Shown here one piece after another: positions 28,301 through 43,300 of a DNA stretch of 64,000 bases. How positions within the stretch are numbered: the stretch's first letter is position 1; each line of letters starts with the position of its first letter. Under the pieces are notes generated by a model. That model saw only the letters and a program-made list of their open reading frames with translations. It did no database searches and had not been told where the DNA came from. Source of the DNA: Bugulina stolonifera (lineage: Eukaryota > Bryozoa > Gymnolaemata > Cheilostomatida > Bugulidae); assembly GCA_935421135.1 (NCBI GenBank), contig OW285191.1, positions 19,732,700-19,796,699 of the forward strand. Reading direction: 5' to 3'. Made by a program: the position numbers and the translations under genes.

Positions 28301-31300
28301 CTTCAGAGACCAGATATAAGTTACATAACTCTTTACTAGGGAACAAACTATTATATAGGTAACCTGATCACCTGAACACAGCAACAAGAGCAGACACTCA
28401 CCTGCATGTCTGCCGAATATTGCTGAGCCGTCTGCAAGGTAGCACCGCCTGCCTCCCTCATGTCACTTAGCTCCGACAGCGTGTTTGAGCACCTGCTAAG
28501 TAATGTCATGGTCTGCTGCACGAGAGGTTCAGCAGGGGGATAACTCCTGTCTTTAGATATAGATTTGAGGTTTTGCAAAGTTTCTTGAATAGAGGATTTG
28601 TGCTGAACCATCTCAGCTTGCAAAGCCTGTATAGAAAGTGAATGAAATACATCATCACTTACTTTGAGGTTTACAACGTTTGGGTACACAAGAGAGAATA
28701 GATATAGATAGATAAGTGTATCATATTCACATTGATTATCACCAGCATCAGGTAAAACTCACATCAGACTGCTGAAGTTTACTTCTAGTGTTCCTGTTGG
28801 AGGAAAGACTCTCTAGATTCTGGTTCACTTTGCCAACCTGAGCCTCGTGGCCTTGAACTCTCTCATGAGCTCTACGCAGTTGCGTCAGTGCTCTCGTTTC
28901 CTGGCGTAGACTGTCAAGTCGTGTCTTGGCAGCATTGTGAGATTTTGCGATATCTGCAGGACCGTCTCTGGTAATCTCTCCAGCCTGAACGAGCAGCTGT
29001 TCAGCCGTAGAGAGGAGACTGCCTGGTGTGTCACCAACTCTCTGCTCACAAAGTACATAATAACCTTCAGTTAAGAGTACATAAGAGTCTAGCATGTGTA
29101 CGTGCAAGTTTCTGAGAAGACTATACAAACAAAACAAATTCCAAAACTCTAATTAGCTTCCTCCATCTATCTTAGCCTGCTAAAATAGGGTGCTTCACTG
29201 TACAAGTATTGAGACATGAGGCACCTATCAGTAGTATGGATTAGAATACCTGAAGTAGTGTCCACACGCGCTGGTCATAATCTCCTTCTGTCAGTGATCG
29301 GCTAATTTCTCCAATACATTGCTGTGATTGGTTGAGAAGTTGATGAGCTTGTATAGCAGGTATCCTGTATTCTAGAACCTTCTGGTGGGCGTGACCTCTC
29401 TGTTTATAGTCAGACCACTCATTCTCTACCTAATATCAGTTACAGACACCTTGACCTCTTGCACATAAATTATATCAGCAAAGCAACACCAATAATTAAA
29501 CCTAAGACATCAAGCATACAACATCTGTGAGAGAGGAAGGGTGGTTATAATACCCACCTTCCTGAGTTTCTGCAAGGTTTGGTCATCAGGCTGAGGTATC
29601 TGCTGAGCCACCTCTTGTAACGACCGCACGGCCTCTGGTAGGTCCTGATTAAAGAACCGTCTGTGCTGTTTGAGAGCTTCCTCAGGTGGCATCTGCTCGT
29701 CCACCACCAGGAAGGAGGGACAATCCTCCATAAGCTTCACCAAAGAGGCGTGCCTCTCCTCAAACAACCCCAGAGAGTCTAACTGAGAGCCAACTAGTGA
29801 CTCGACTCCCTTAGCCTGTCGTAGACAGTCCTGCAGCAGTTGCATACATGGTTACATGGCTAAGTATATGGTATCCATGGTTACATGATCAAGTATATGG
29901 TATACATGGTTACATGACTAAGTATATGGTATACATGGTTACATGACTAAGTATATGGTATACATGGTTACATGACTAAGTATATGGTATACATGGTTAC
30001 ATGGCTAAGTATATGGTATCCATGGTTACATGGCTAAGTATATGGTATCCATGGTTACATGATCAAGTATATGGTATACATGGTTACATGATCAAGTATA
30101 TGGTATACATGGTTACATGATCAAGTATATGGTATACATGGTTACATGACTAAGTATATGGTATACATGGTTACATGATCAAGTATATGGTATACATGGT
30201 TACATGACTAAGTATATGGTATACATGGTTACATGACTAAGTATATGGTATATATGGTTACATGACTAAGTATATGGTATACACGGTTACATGACTAAGT
30301 ATATGGTATCCATGGTTACATGATCAAGTATATGGTATACATGGTTACATGATCAAGTATATGGTATATATGGTTACATGATCAAGTATATGGTATACAT
30401 GGTTACATGGCTAAGTATATGGTATACATGGTTACATGGCTAAGTATATGGTATCCATGGTTACATGACTAAGTATATGGTATAAAGGGTAGCATGACTA
30501 AGTATATGGTGTAGCCTAGTTACACCCATATACAATTTGTAAATCAAAGTGACCACTCACAGCGCTAGGTGACAGAAGTTATAATCCAGTGGATTGGCTG
30601 TTGATTAGTAGACATTTAATATATAAAGATATCTACATTGTAGCTTAGTATTCCCTACACCAAGAAAAGAATGTGGGTCAGGCATTACACATTTTCAATA
30701 CTACATGTGTGTGTGTGCGTGTGTAATACCAATACTTTACATACGATACATATACTCTACACATGATACATATACTCTACATATGATACATATACTCTAC
30801 ATACGATACATATACTCTACATAATGATACATATACTCTACATATGATACATGTACTCTACATACGATACATATACTCTACATAATGATACATATACTCT
30901 ACATAATGATACATATACTCTACATATGATACATGTACTCTACATACGATACATATACTCTACATAATGATACATATACTCTACATAATGATACATATAC
31001 TCCACATAATGATACATACACTCGACATATGATACATATACTCTACATAATGATACATACACTCTACATACGATATATATACTCTACATATAATACACAT
31101 ACTCTATATACGATACATACATATTGCATACCCTACATACGATATATTATATACTTTACATAATATGATAAATATATTTTAGGTATCTGATACTTACTAT
31201 AAATCTCTGATTGATACTGTCAAGCTGTTCTTTTAGTGGATCTATCTCCACACATTCCTGGGCATACCGAACCAGTTTGTGGAAGGATTTTGATTTTGTA

Positions 31301-34300
31301 GTCAGCATTGTCTTGTATGTAGGCATTTCATCAAAATGTGTCTGCCAGTGAAATACATGGAACGTGAAAGCTTATTGGCTACCAGTGAAATACATGTCAT
31401 GTGAAAGCTTATTGGCTACTAGTCAAAAACATGTAACGTGAAATATTATTAGCTAACATAAATGCGAACATTGTTTATCTATAAACTTGAGTCAACGCTG
31501 CTACCAAAATGTAAAGGTAGTATGAGAGGGTAACTCTAGACCTACTTTATATCACCTAAGGTAGTATGAGAGGGCAACTCTAGACCTACTGTATATTACC
31601 TAAGGTAGTATGAGAGGGTAACTCTAGACCTACTGTATATTACCTAAGGTAGTATGAGAGGGTAACTCTAGACCTACTGTATGTTACCTAAGGTAGTATG
31701 AGATGGTAACTCTAGACCCACTGTATACTACGGCATACTAGTAGCAGCAGAGCGGTAAATAAAGGTGCCGTACCTGTAGTCGTTGAGCGTACTGCTGTAT
31801 GTCCATAGAACTACCAGACTTTCCTTCCTCTACGAGACTTTCTCCTTTGGCGATCCAGTCGACCAGTTCAGGTAGAGAGTCATACAGACTCTGTATTAGA
31901 GGTAGGGCGTGCTTCAGTGTGGCAAGTCTAGGGTAATGATTGGTAAATATTAGATACTTATCGGAATATACCACCATACACTGACCTCTCACTCACATAT
32001 ACCTGCATATATCACCACACACTGACCTCTCACTCACATATACCTGCATATACCACCATACACTGACCTCTCACTCACATATACATGTATAATATACCAC
32101 CACACACTGACCTCTCACTCACATATACAACTATAATATACCACCATACACTGACCTCTCACTCACATATACCTGCATATATCACCACACACTGACCTCT
32201 CACTCACATATACAAGTATAATATACCACCATACACTGACCTCTCACTCACATATACCTGCATATATCACCACACACTGACCTCTCACTCACATATACAA
32301 GTATAATATACCACCATACACTGGCCTCTCACTCACATATACATGTATAATATACCACCATACACTGGCCTCTCACTCACATATACATGTATAATATACC
32401 ACCATACACTGACCTCTCACTCACATATACATGTATAATATACCACCATACACTGACCTCTCACTCACATATACATGTATAATATACCACCATACACTGA
32501 CCTCTCACTCACATATACATGTATAATATACCACCATACACTGACCTCTCACTCACATATACATGTATAATATACCACCATACACTGACCTCTCACTCAC
32601 ACTCCTTTGTATCTGCTGGAACATTTCCTTCACTTGTTTCACTTTAGCAATCATAGCCTTAGCAACATCTTCAGTGCATTGCTTAGACAGCTGTTGGGCC
32701 GCTCTAGACGTCTCCTTCAAACTTTCACTCATCTCAGTAAGTTCTGTGGTTAACTCCTATCATACAAGAAATATAGAGCTAATATTATAATACACTACAG
32801 TATACATTTACAAGACTAGTAGTGGAATTATAACTGGCTTTCCATGGGAATACTCAGTGTTGTGGGGAGACAAATCTATACAAGTGAGTGAATTGCATAC
32901 ACTGACCTCTAAATGCTCAATCTGTGATTTGACCTCTTCCTCTGTGCACTCAGCAGGATACTTGAGTATGACAGCAGAGTTCTGTAACCACGTCAGCTTC
33001 TTCAGTAAACCTTAAAGAGAGAGTCACACTTTCAGTTGCTATAATAATACAATCTAAATATGGATAATAGCAGAGTAACAGTGGTAATGAGTATTAGTAA
33101 GTACTGGCTGGGAGTGTATAATACAGTAGAGTACCATTTACAGCCTGCATCACCATGTAGGGCCACCCATATCCCCCTCTGGGGTGAAAACCAGAGTTTA
33201 AACAGTAATGTTTTCAGCTACACACATTAGTCTATTAATAACCATAGCCTATGGCCATAAATGATGCTGAGCTTCATCCCTGCAACTAACCCCCCCCCCC
33301 CTCCCCACCTTTAACGTGACAAAGTCACCCTGTAGGGCTCAGATCATCATAAGTTGAACTGTACCACTACCATTTGGGTGGCTGAATATTAACAGGAGTT
33401 ACTCTCTCTATGTAGCACAGGAGCATTACAAGGCTAGGTGCTCTTTATAACACCACCAATGACCATTATGTGAACTGAACCCTGATCTCCCATATGGTAG
33501 TTCAGAACTAGACCACAGCAGCTCCATACACCTATTATAGGCCTAGAGGTCTGGTGATGGGCTGTACTGGAGCATACTGGAGCATACTGGAGCATCCTGG
33601 AGCATCTTGGAGCATACTGGAGCATACTGGAGCATACTGGAGCATACTGGAGCATACTGGAGCATACTGGAGCATACTAACCGATCTTGGGTGTGTGAAG
33701 GACTAGCCACAATAACACAGCCATTGTGACCCATAGGGCAGGGTATATCTCCCCTGATTCAGCCCTCAGGCATAGCAACCAGTGATAAAGAGGCGTAACA
33801 GTAGTTCATTGTGGTATTTAAAATGTCATAAAAAGATAAGAGAGAGTTTATCTATCTGTTAGACTATGGCATGAGTTGTTTGTATTACTAGCTATACATT
33901 CAGTGTTACAGTGTGACTTCCTCACTAGAGCAGAGACTGGTGACATTACAATTACTTATTATACATGACATTGGTTGACAGCAGCTGCCAGTGTAACACT
34001 AGGATTAACTACAATAACAGAATATAATTGGTCTACTTATTCAGTAGCAGCAGCAGCAGCAGCAGCAGCTGTAGTGGGAGGAGAGATCAGTACTAACTAG
34101 TGGAGAGTAGAGGTCAGTACTAACTAGTGGAGAGGAGAGATCAGTACTAACTAGTGGAGAGTAGAGAAGACAGGGGATCAGCAGGTAAAATGATTAAACT
34201 TGAGAATATCGAATTTAAGTTTATTTAGTTTATTAAACTACAACTTACAGTAGCTGTACAACATTTCCCTAATGCATACATGTGTAAAGACATACTCTCT

Positions 34301-37300
34301 AATGCATACATGTGTAAAGACATACTCTCTAATGCATACATGTGTAAAGACATACTCTCTAATGCATACATGTGTAAAGACATACTCTCTAATGCATACA
34401 TACATGTGTAAAGACATACTCTCTAATGCATACATACATGTGTAAAGACATACTCTCTAATGCATACATACATGTGTAAAGACATACTCTCTAATGCATA
34501 CATACATGTGTAAAGACATACTCCCAGGTTTGCTATACTTCAACCAGAAATCAATGACCCAGCAGTAACTCATTGCTAGTACTACATTTGTAGCTTAGGT
34601 CGCTGTCCTCTAGGTTGTTGGCCTTCCAATATTGTACCTGTGCTTATATATTGACTATGCTATAACTGTGTAACCTACAATCAACTGTTGGCAAGCTGTT
34701 ACTAAACGTAACAGTGTAACAGTCAAAGCCATGTATGCAGGATACATGTACTAGTACAAGGACCAGCGTGAAATGTTATAGTTTTCATATCTCTTCACTT
34801 GAGATAAAACATGTGTCACCATTGTGGAACTGTCTTGGCTTCAGTTTAAACTAAACAATTTCAAAGATCATACAGAAATTGTCTCTGGATTAGAGTAACT
34901 TCTACATGTAGATTAGGCCAAACCAAAGAGAGAACAACTCCAAATCGACACAACTGGTGCATACAGCTACCATTGCGTGACCAGTCCTTACTGTATAGTA
35001 TAGAGTGTTCCCATATACATATAGTAGTGTTATTATGATTGACAGAAGCAGTAGCAGAAGCAGCAGTTGATAACATGACTATCATGTATCACGTGTCACT
35101 GAGAGTTCACTCTTACTGCTGTCTTACTTGTTCATGTTTGTATCCCAGCCTCTATCTGCTACATTGTACTGTTAGGTATGGCCTAGGAGAGTTATTAAGT
35201 ATGGCCTAGCTTCTAGTACCTGGGTCTACTAATGCCACAAAAAGATGGCAGCATTCCAGTTTGGGAGTTGATACCATAGACATCCATTGTGAGTTGATAC
35301 CATAGACATTTTATATACTCCATACATGTACATGTATAATGTACATGTCTATGGTTAATACATTGTAGATGAGATATGTGTGTGTGTGCGTACAGTATAA
35401 TATACATATACATAATATAGTAATAGTACACTTAGCTAAGTAATACTATACTATTCCAACCAGAGTGGCTACACATACCACCACATTATAACCACATTAT
35501 CACTCACTATATGGACGATGGGTACAGAAACCTATCATAGCACGCTACCCCCTGCTCTCACCTTGTTCAAACTGTTTGGCGCGCTGTTCGGAGGTGTGCG
35601 TCTGTCTAAACTGGTCCACACTGTCACAGATCTCCTTCCATCTTCTGTTGAGGAGGAGAAGAGATTCCTCTAGCTCAAGCACCACAGACTCATCACACGT
35701 CTCTATCAAAAAACTTCCAGACTCGTTCAGAGCTGAATGTTTCTCTCTCCAGCCCTCCAGATCCCTGAAAAATGTCTGGACCAGACAAACAAAAGTCATT
35801 ATAAGATCACCAGCGCCTTATTATAATTAGTGCAGGAGTAGGAGATGATATAGTGGACAGCAATAGTGGACTAATGGTGGACAGTATAGTGGACTAATGG
35901 TGGACAGTATAGTGGACTAATGGTGGACAATATGGTAGACTCTTGTACCATTTGTTGTTCTGCTGGAGCTTCTAGCATCCTCTCTGCCTCCTCCATATAT
36001 TTGACGAGGAGGTCTTTGCTAGCTTTGTACTTGTTCCAGTGTAGTATGGCCTCCTGTAGCATTGTTTCAATGGAACCTATCTCCACACTCAACTTCTGCC
36101 AGCGAGAGTCGATCTGCTCCAGAGCCTTGTTTATCTTATCAGCTTCGAGCTTGTCTACAGGAAGAAGGGGATTCTACAGTACAGTACATGTGCATTGTGG
36201 GTAGACCAGCTTATCTACACGTGCATTGTGAGTAGACCAGCTAGTCTACATGCACATTGTGGGTAGACCAGCTAGTCTGCAAAATAACTGGTGCTGACCA
36301 GCCAGTCTATAAACCATGTGCAATGCAGGGGAGTAAATTACCCTGATGTATATAGTAGACATGTAAGGGAACAGTGTATATGGGATAGCACTCACCAGTC
36401 TGGTCATGCTCCTGGTAGAGTTTGGCCAGAGACTGAACTCTTGCTAGAGTTTTATCGTAGTGACTCATCAGCCCTCTCTTCTTCACATAGTCCTGAAGTC
36501 ATGTATAATAGGTAATGGACTGCGGTCAATGAGTGAGTGGACATTGAATGAGTGGACATTGCATGAGTGGACAAAGTATGAGTGGACATTGAGTGAGTGG
36601 ACATTGTATGAGTGGACATTGCATGAGTGGACATTGTATGAGTGGGCATTGTGTGAGTGGACATTGAATGAGTGGACATTGTATGAGTGGACATTGCATG
36701 AGTGGACATCGCATGAGTGGGCATTGTGTGAGTGGACATTGTATGAGTGGACATTATGTGAGTGGACAGCAAGTGGACAGCAAGTGGGCGTGTGAGTCGA
36801 GTATCCTACTAAGTAGGATAGTATCCTACTTAGTTAATTGTCTGCTAGAAATAAGTAGTTGAACTTACAAATGATTGCAGAATATTATAGTAAAATGAGT
36901 AGATGATTGTATACTTCCTAATTACACAAGTATCGATCACAACTTCACTGAGACTATATTGCTACGTAACGTTATTGACGTTATTTGAGTGTAACATTAC
37001 ATTGTAGTCTGAGAGTACAGTCTGCACATCCTCCTCATAGGCTAGTTTCTGTGACCACTGCTTTAGTTTAGCCTCAGAGTTGACAAGGAAAGCAAGCATA
37101 GTGTATCTCAGTTGTTCATAGTCCAGCTGTCTGTGACGATACTGGGCCTGCGTCGACACTTCCTGTAATATGGATAGAATGTACATGTAGATGTTATATT
37201 ATAGTAACGTATGCTTATACGATCTACACAAGTAGATGTAGTATTATAGTAACGTATGCTTATACGATCTTTACAAGTAGATGTAGTATGCACACATACA

Positions 37301-40300
37301 ATAGTACAATATTATAATACCTTATCAGATATATGTATGATGCAATAGCATGTTAATATTATTTTAGATCAATCTACCATATAAACCACATTAATGAATC
37401 TATTCTCTTAGAGCCAGAAACCAGCAGAGGATGCGTAAACAACATTCGTTATAGGTTGTCTGCCCTTACCCCAAACCCCAACCATAAATAATAGAAGGTT
37501 CGTGCTGTGGATTTAGTGCTCATCTCTTACCTTCTCTTGTATACTACTAAGTGTTCACACTGTATTCCATCACAACACAGAGTAGGAGAGAGGACAACTC
37601 CACAGCCACCATAATATAATACATACGTGTATATAATTCTAATATTGTGATCTAGGCTGCTGTACAGGTATAGGTATAGGTGTAGGTATAGGTATAGGTA
37701 TAATAGGTATAGGTATAATAGGTATAGGTATAGGAATAGGTATACCTACATTGGAGGTACATGTAACTATCTGTTTGACTGTGTAGGTGGTAGTTGTAGT
37801 AGTAGCTGATATGAAGGGCATACTGCTTTAGTTTTTATACTAACATACCATATATAATAATTATAATATAAACATGGTAGAATACAGATTACTAAAGTAC
37901 CTGCTGCATTACCTTCTGTATAATTATATATAGTAAATAATGGACATAAATATATAATAGTTACCTAGTAGCAATGAACAGTCAATATTTATGTTAGTAT
38001 AATTGCTGTTTATATACAATACAATACACCATGAGGTTTATAGTCCATTAGTATGTACTATAACATTATATATTGTATTGTATATACATCAACTATCACA
38101 AGTCATACCCACCTGATGAACTGATATTATTATAGGCTGTCTTACAAGTCCCCACACCATGAGTGTAGGGAGGGGTGCAATACATAGTATACACGTACCC
38201 TCAGTCTAGCTACATAGTATATACGTACCCTCAGTCTAGCCGTGGTTCTCAACACCAAATCTTGAGGGATGAACTTGCCGTTACATGTCCCCGCCTTCTT
38301 AACGCGAGAAAAAGTCTGCTTCATGGAATCCAGGTCTTGGAAGAAATTCTAAATTAAATTTAAACTGATGGAAGTTTTAAAATTGCTCATTTACAATCAT
38401 TAGGAAGAGAGCAGAGCTTATAATAGTACAGAATATGTCATAGTGTTTACGTAATACGCGTACATGATGTAAATATTAGAATTGGATGTTCACAAACTAC
38501 ATGTATATAACTCCCTCCCCCTGTTATTACCTGGTGGCGTAGGAAGCTAGCTTTCACATCTTCCAACTCGGCCATTGCAGGAATTGGGGGAGCTTGTAGC
38601 AATGCCTCTGCATCACACAGCCACTGGCATATATTACCCAGAGGCTTGGGGAATGAACTGTCTAATCTTTTACTCCAGTCAATGTATTTAGCTGAAACAA
38701 TCATAACAATAACAATAACACCACCCATGTAAACTAATATTTGGGTAAAAACTCAAACATGATGTTCTAGTCTACTGCCTGTACTCAATTCATGTAATAC
38801 GGGACAGAGTTTGTGGGTGGGCACAGATTCCCCTAACTAACGGCTCATGTTGGAACCCAAGCTAATAGTGAATATTGCATTGCTGGTGTGTTCCCTAGCA
38901 CCACCAACAACAGCTCACATTTGGAAAACTGCAAGAGTGAAACTTGATGGTAGCTTTACTCTACAGCACATTCTGTTAGCCTACTTTCTATTACCCACAA
39001 TACAAAAACAAAATTATCTGCCATTATATAATATATTATAGTATACAACCAACTCTTCTATGTCTATTGTAAAGAGAAACTGGTATATTATCACATTGCT
39101 ACTGTACATTTAATAGCCAATAATAATTGGCGCTAACTTATGAATGGATAACTTTACGTTATAACTGAAAGTCAGTTATTACTGAAAGTCGGGACAAGTG
39201 GTTTTAGTAAAGTAATACTAGCTACTCAAACCGAAACTTATGTTTTCATACAGAACGTTTGTATTTTTTGTATTACTCAATCTGATCTATTAAAATATTT
39301 TCTATGATAGTACATTGCACAGGTTGGTAAAATATATTAATAAACCGATATATTTTGAAGATTTTAAATTAAGATAATATAATTATAATGACTTATGCTA
39401 CTTCACAAATTCCTTCTTTTTTCTTCTCATCCCCTATTCAACATCAATCAACCCCTGTCTTAGAAATATTTAGGGTCTGAGGGAATTTATGTTTCTAAAT
39501 TGAAATTCAGAGTAAGGGTTGCCGATCTAATTTAGGTCGCACCATTACAAAACTGCTACTAATTTAATTTGCTAAAACTTGGAATTATCTTTTTAAGTAC
39601 CTGTGCAACAGCATGAAAAACATGCAAAAGTTTTCAATGTAAAAAAAAAACAAAAGCATGATGCTGATATTCATACATACTGTATACTAATATTGCACAT
39701 TAAATAAAGTTATATATATATATATATATCTTTTAAATTAAATTCCAAGTTCCCTGTTGGTATACTGCATATTTTACGAATTAATACTGGTGCATGATGG
39801 TGCACACACCACACATGGCACACAGGTAGTAGATCAATAGCACTAACTAACAATCGTACAGCTAGATCAATATCCCATTGCTCCAATGTAAACACTTTAC
39901 TATACACACTAATTTATACATTATCAGTTGTTTTATGGCCAAATTAGTCCTTTGGCAGCATCAAGTGAATGAAGGACTGATACAGGTGTGAGTTACAATA
40001 ACTACTATAATTCTATCTTTAGTCATTGTACATGTATATAAAACATAAGGTAACTAAGACTTCAGATTGAACAAAGTGTAGCATAAGGTGACAGCTTGGG
40101 TCTGTACTGGGCTATATAGTAGAGAGTGTTTATAATTTATACAGCATTGTCCTACTACAGTAGGCATATGCACTATGGATTGTGAAGATTAATTGATTTA
40201 AATAGCTATTTATTACTAAGCTATTACTGTTGCTAGCTAGGCTACACAGTGCTGTCAGATATAATATAGCATGTGCAGTAGTCAGCAGTTCACTGTATCA

Positions 40301-43300
40301 GGTAGGTTCTTGCTCACATTTATAGTGATGATATTTTATATTAATACATTAATAAATACTAGAATATCCCAGCCCTACATGTTTATATACATCGTATACA
40401 TGCATATTTAGCTGTAAAAAATGTCTCATATTTTTATAAATTTTAATTCGGTTTCTTATTTGATCTTGAATCAGGCAGAGGCTAGCAAGTATAACCTAGA
40501 CCATGTCTGCCACCCTCTACTCTGCTACTGTTTCTCTGTGAACTCCAGATCAACACGATAGATGAGCACTGTAGAGTGTGGTGCGTGTGTGTGCGTAACC
40601 ACACACCTGGTCACAAATTTGGGGCAAACCCAAGTGTTATGGTGGAAGAGCTTGTAAGCATTCATTCACTGAAACTGACCATAGTTGCTGCGGTACTCAT
40701 TTGTAGAACAAGCACATGTTACTTGACTATCAACCCATTTCCTTTGTAGAAAGAGTGACCAATGTTGATCAACATGTAAGCACTAGTTAACCAGAGGACT
40801 AGTTTACTCAATATCTAGTTGACCAGAGGACTAGTTTACTCAATATCTAGTTGACCAGAGGACTAGCTGACCTGGAGGTGCTGACAAAGCTGGGCTACTA
40901 TTCCTTGCCAAATGAATATCGGCAGTATCATGAATGGATGCTGCAGAAAGGTCCTTTGTACCTGCATTTACCTGCTGTCCGTCTTCTTGAGTCATTCTCA
41001 GACTAGGCCATCTAGTCATATAGTCAATCCACATCCTTTTGAATATCACATAAACAATGAAAAAGCGTGTTTGGACCACAAGGCTGACGTGCTCATTTGG
41101 ATCCACACGGCTCCAGACCACTTCAGGCACCGCACGCTTATTCGACACACCTGGGCTAACCCATCAAACTTCCACATGCACAATATTACTCTAGTCTTCT
41201 TTCTGGGAATAAGCCAAAACGAAACCACCCAGAAGTTGATAGAATACGAAAGTGAGACTTACAAAGACATCGTACAGGAAACGTTTATCGACAGTTACAG
41301 AAACTTGACCTACAAAGCAATAGCTGGCTGTAAATGGACGTCTACGTATTGTAAGTCTGCTGGGTTGATCCTCAAGGCGGATGATGACATGGTAGTAGAT
41401 ATATATTTGTTATTTAGACATATTAAAAAGTTGAGGGCAGCAAACAGGGTAATTAGCAACACTTTACTTTGTGATGTGTGGTACGGTAAGGCACCCCAGC
41501 GTACCTCCGGCAAGTGGAAGATCACAGAGGCCGAGTACAACGAGACAAAGTATCCGCCATATTGTCCAGGGTTAGGACTAGTCATGACTGCTGACATTAT
41601 TCCCAAGCTATATAACCAGTCATTCTATGAACCGTATTTCTGGGTAGACGACGTGTATTTTACCGGGCTGCTTGCCAGAACAATCAAGGCTAATTTTGAA
41701 CAATTGGCATCTACCGTCCATTTTGGACCATCAAGGTTAATAAAAGATGATTCAACATTTAAGAATCCGTATCAGTGGATATTCTATCACGTACATGAGA
41801 AACGGGAATTTAGAATTCTGTGGGATACAATAGCAGAGAGGGAAAGTAAACGTATTCATCTCGGTGAGGAACCTGCAGCCTGATTGGTTAAATAACGGAC
41901 TGGTGAGCAGCTACGGCACTAATTACATAATGCTTCCATACTAATAACAGACTAGGCCAATGCAGGTCAAGATGAGCCCAGTTTCATTTTGTTGCCCTTA
42001 TTTTGTTGACAGATAGCAGTATCACAGTTATTTTGTAGTTTTTAAAATTGTTATATTATTAGGCTGGTCGGTCAGGTCAGATTTGTAAAATAAACTACCA
42101 CAGCAGCAGTAAGCATAGATGAGCTGTTCATTGAATAATGATTATTTATACCTAGCCCTCGTTCCTAAACCCTTAGCCCTCGTTCCTAAACCCCTAGCCC
42201 TCGTTCCTAAACCCCTAGCCCTCGTTCCTAAACCCCTAGCCCTCTTTCCTAAACCCCTAGCCCTCGTTCCTAAACCTCTACCCCTCGTTCCTAAACCCCT
42301 AGCCCTCGTTCCTAAACCCCTAGCCCTCGTTCCTAAACCCCTAGCCCTCGTTCCTAAACCTCTACCCCCACCCAGTAGCAAGGGAATATAAGGTTATCAC
42401 TAATAGCAGAAAGGAGGAGATATTTTACCTGACTGTACGTCTGTTAACATCTGATAAGAGGGCCACCATATTCACATGTGAACAATGGTAATTAGACACG
42501 ATATGTAGGATACAGAATTACAGGATAGAATATACAATGTCTAATGTATAATGTAGGCTACTATATACACGTAGACATACAATGTATACACACTGATACA
42601 CCAGTGTTGATACCCTAGTTGAATATTCATATAATCCATCACATGAACATTCTCAATTGTCACTATTGCTGTAACACAGTAGCATAAGGGGTAATGACTT
42701 ACAGCTTGACAGCATGTACTCACACCTGTTATTATTATACATTGTATACCAGATAACTTGTTGACTTGTTTTTATTAAATTTATTTCACTGGGAATATTT
42801 GAGCAGCAGTTGGACTGATGACAGTCTAGTGACTCTAGTCTCACTATTTGTAGTTAACCTCTAGCTCCTGTCTACCTACTGCAGTACTCCATTCCAATTA
42901 TGTAAGGTATCAATAGCATGCAGGCTCAAGTCTGTTCTCACTCTGTTTTATATAACATGGTTTGCAGTGCATGTGCGTAACATCCCCTATGTTCATTACA
43001 CATGACTTGCTCTACCTACCATGACATACTCTACCTACCATGACATACTCTACCTACCATGACATACTCTACCTACCATGACATACTCTACCTACCATGA
43101 CCTACTCTACCTACCATGACATACTCTACCTACCATGACATACTCTACCTACCATGACATACTCTACCTACTATGACTTACTCTACCTACCATGACATAC
43201 TCTACCTACTATGACATACTCTACCTACCATGACATACTCTACCTACCATGACATACTCTACCTACCATGACATACTCTAATACTCTACCTACCATGACA

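Larger units (their letters stand above)
33012..35560. other. Intron 15, no gene seen apart from its two arrays
   Basis: Holds a C homopolymer near 33291, the 10-bp and 31/35-bp arrays, a CAG run near 34047-34070 and a purine-rich GGAGAGTAGAG repeat near 34078-34165. I see no coding exon on either strand. Confidence 0.6.

Noticed and set aside
29843..30510. Junction-copying claim for the 29-bp array beside exon 20
   Set aside because: The array begins about 13 bases into the intron and no unit contains the exon 20 acceptor.
33291..33302. C homopolymers here and near 44582 and 61675 as possible element tails
   Set aside because: No shared flanks or target duplications found; treated as simple repeats.
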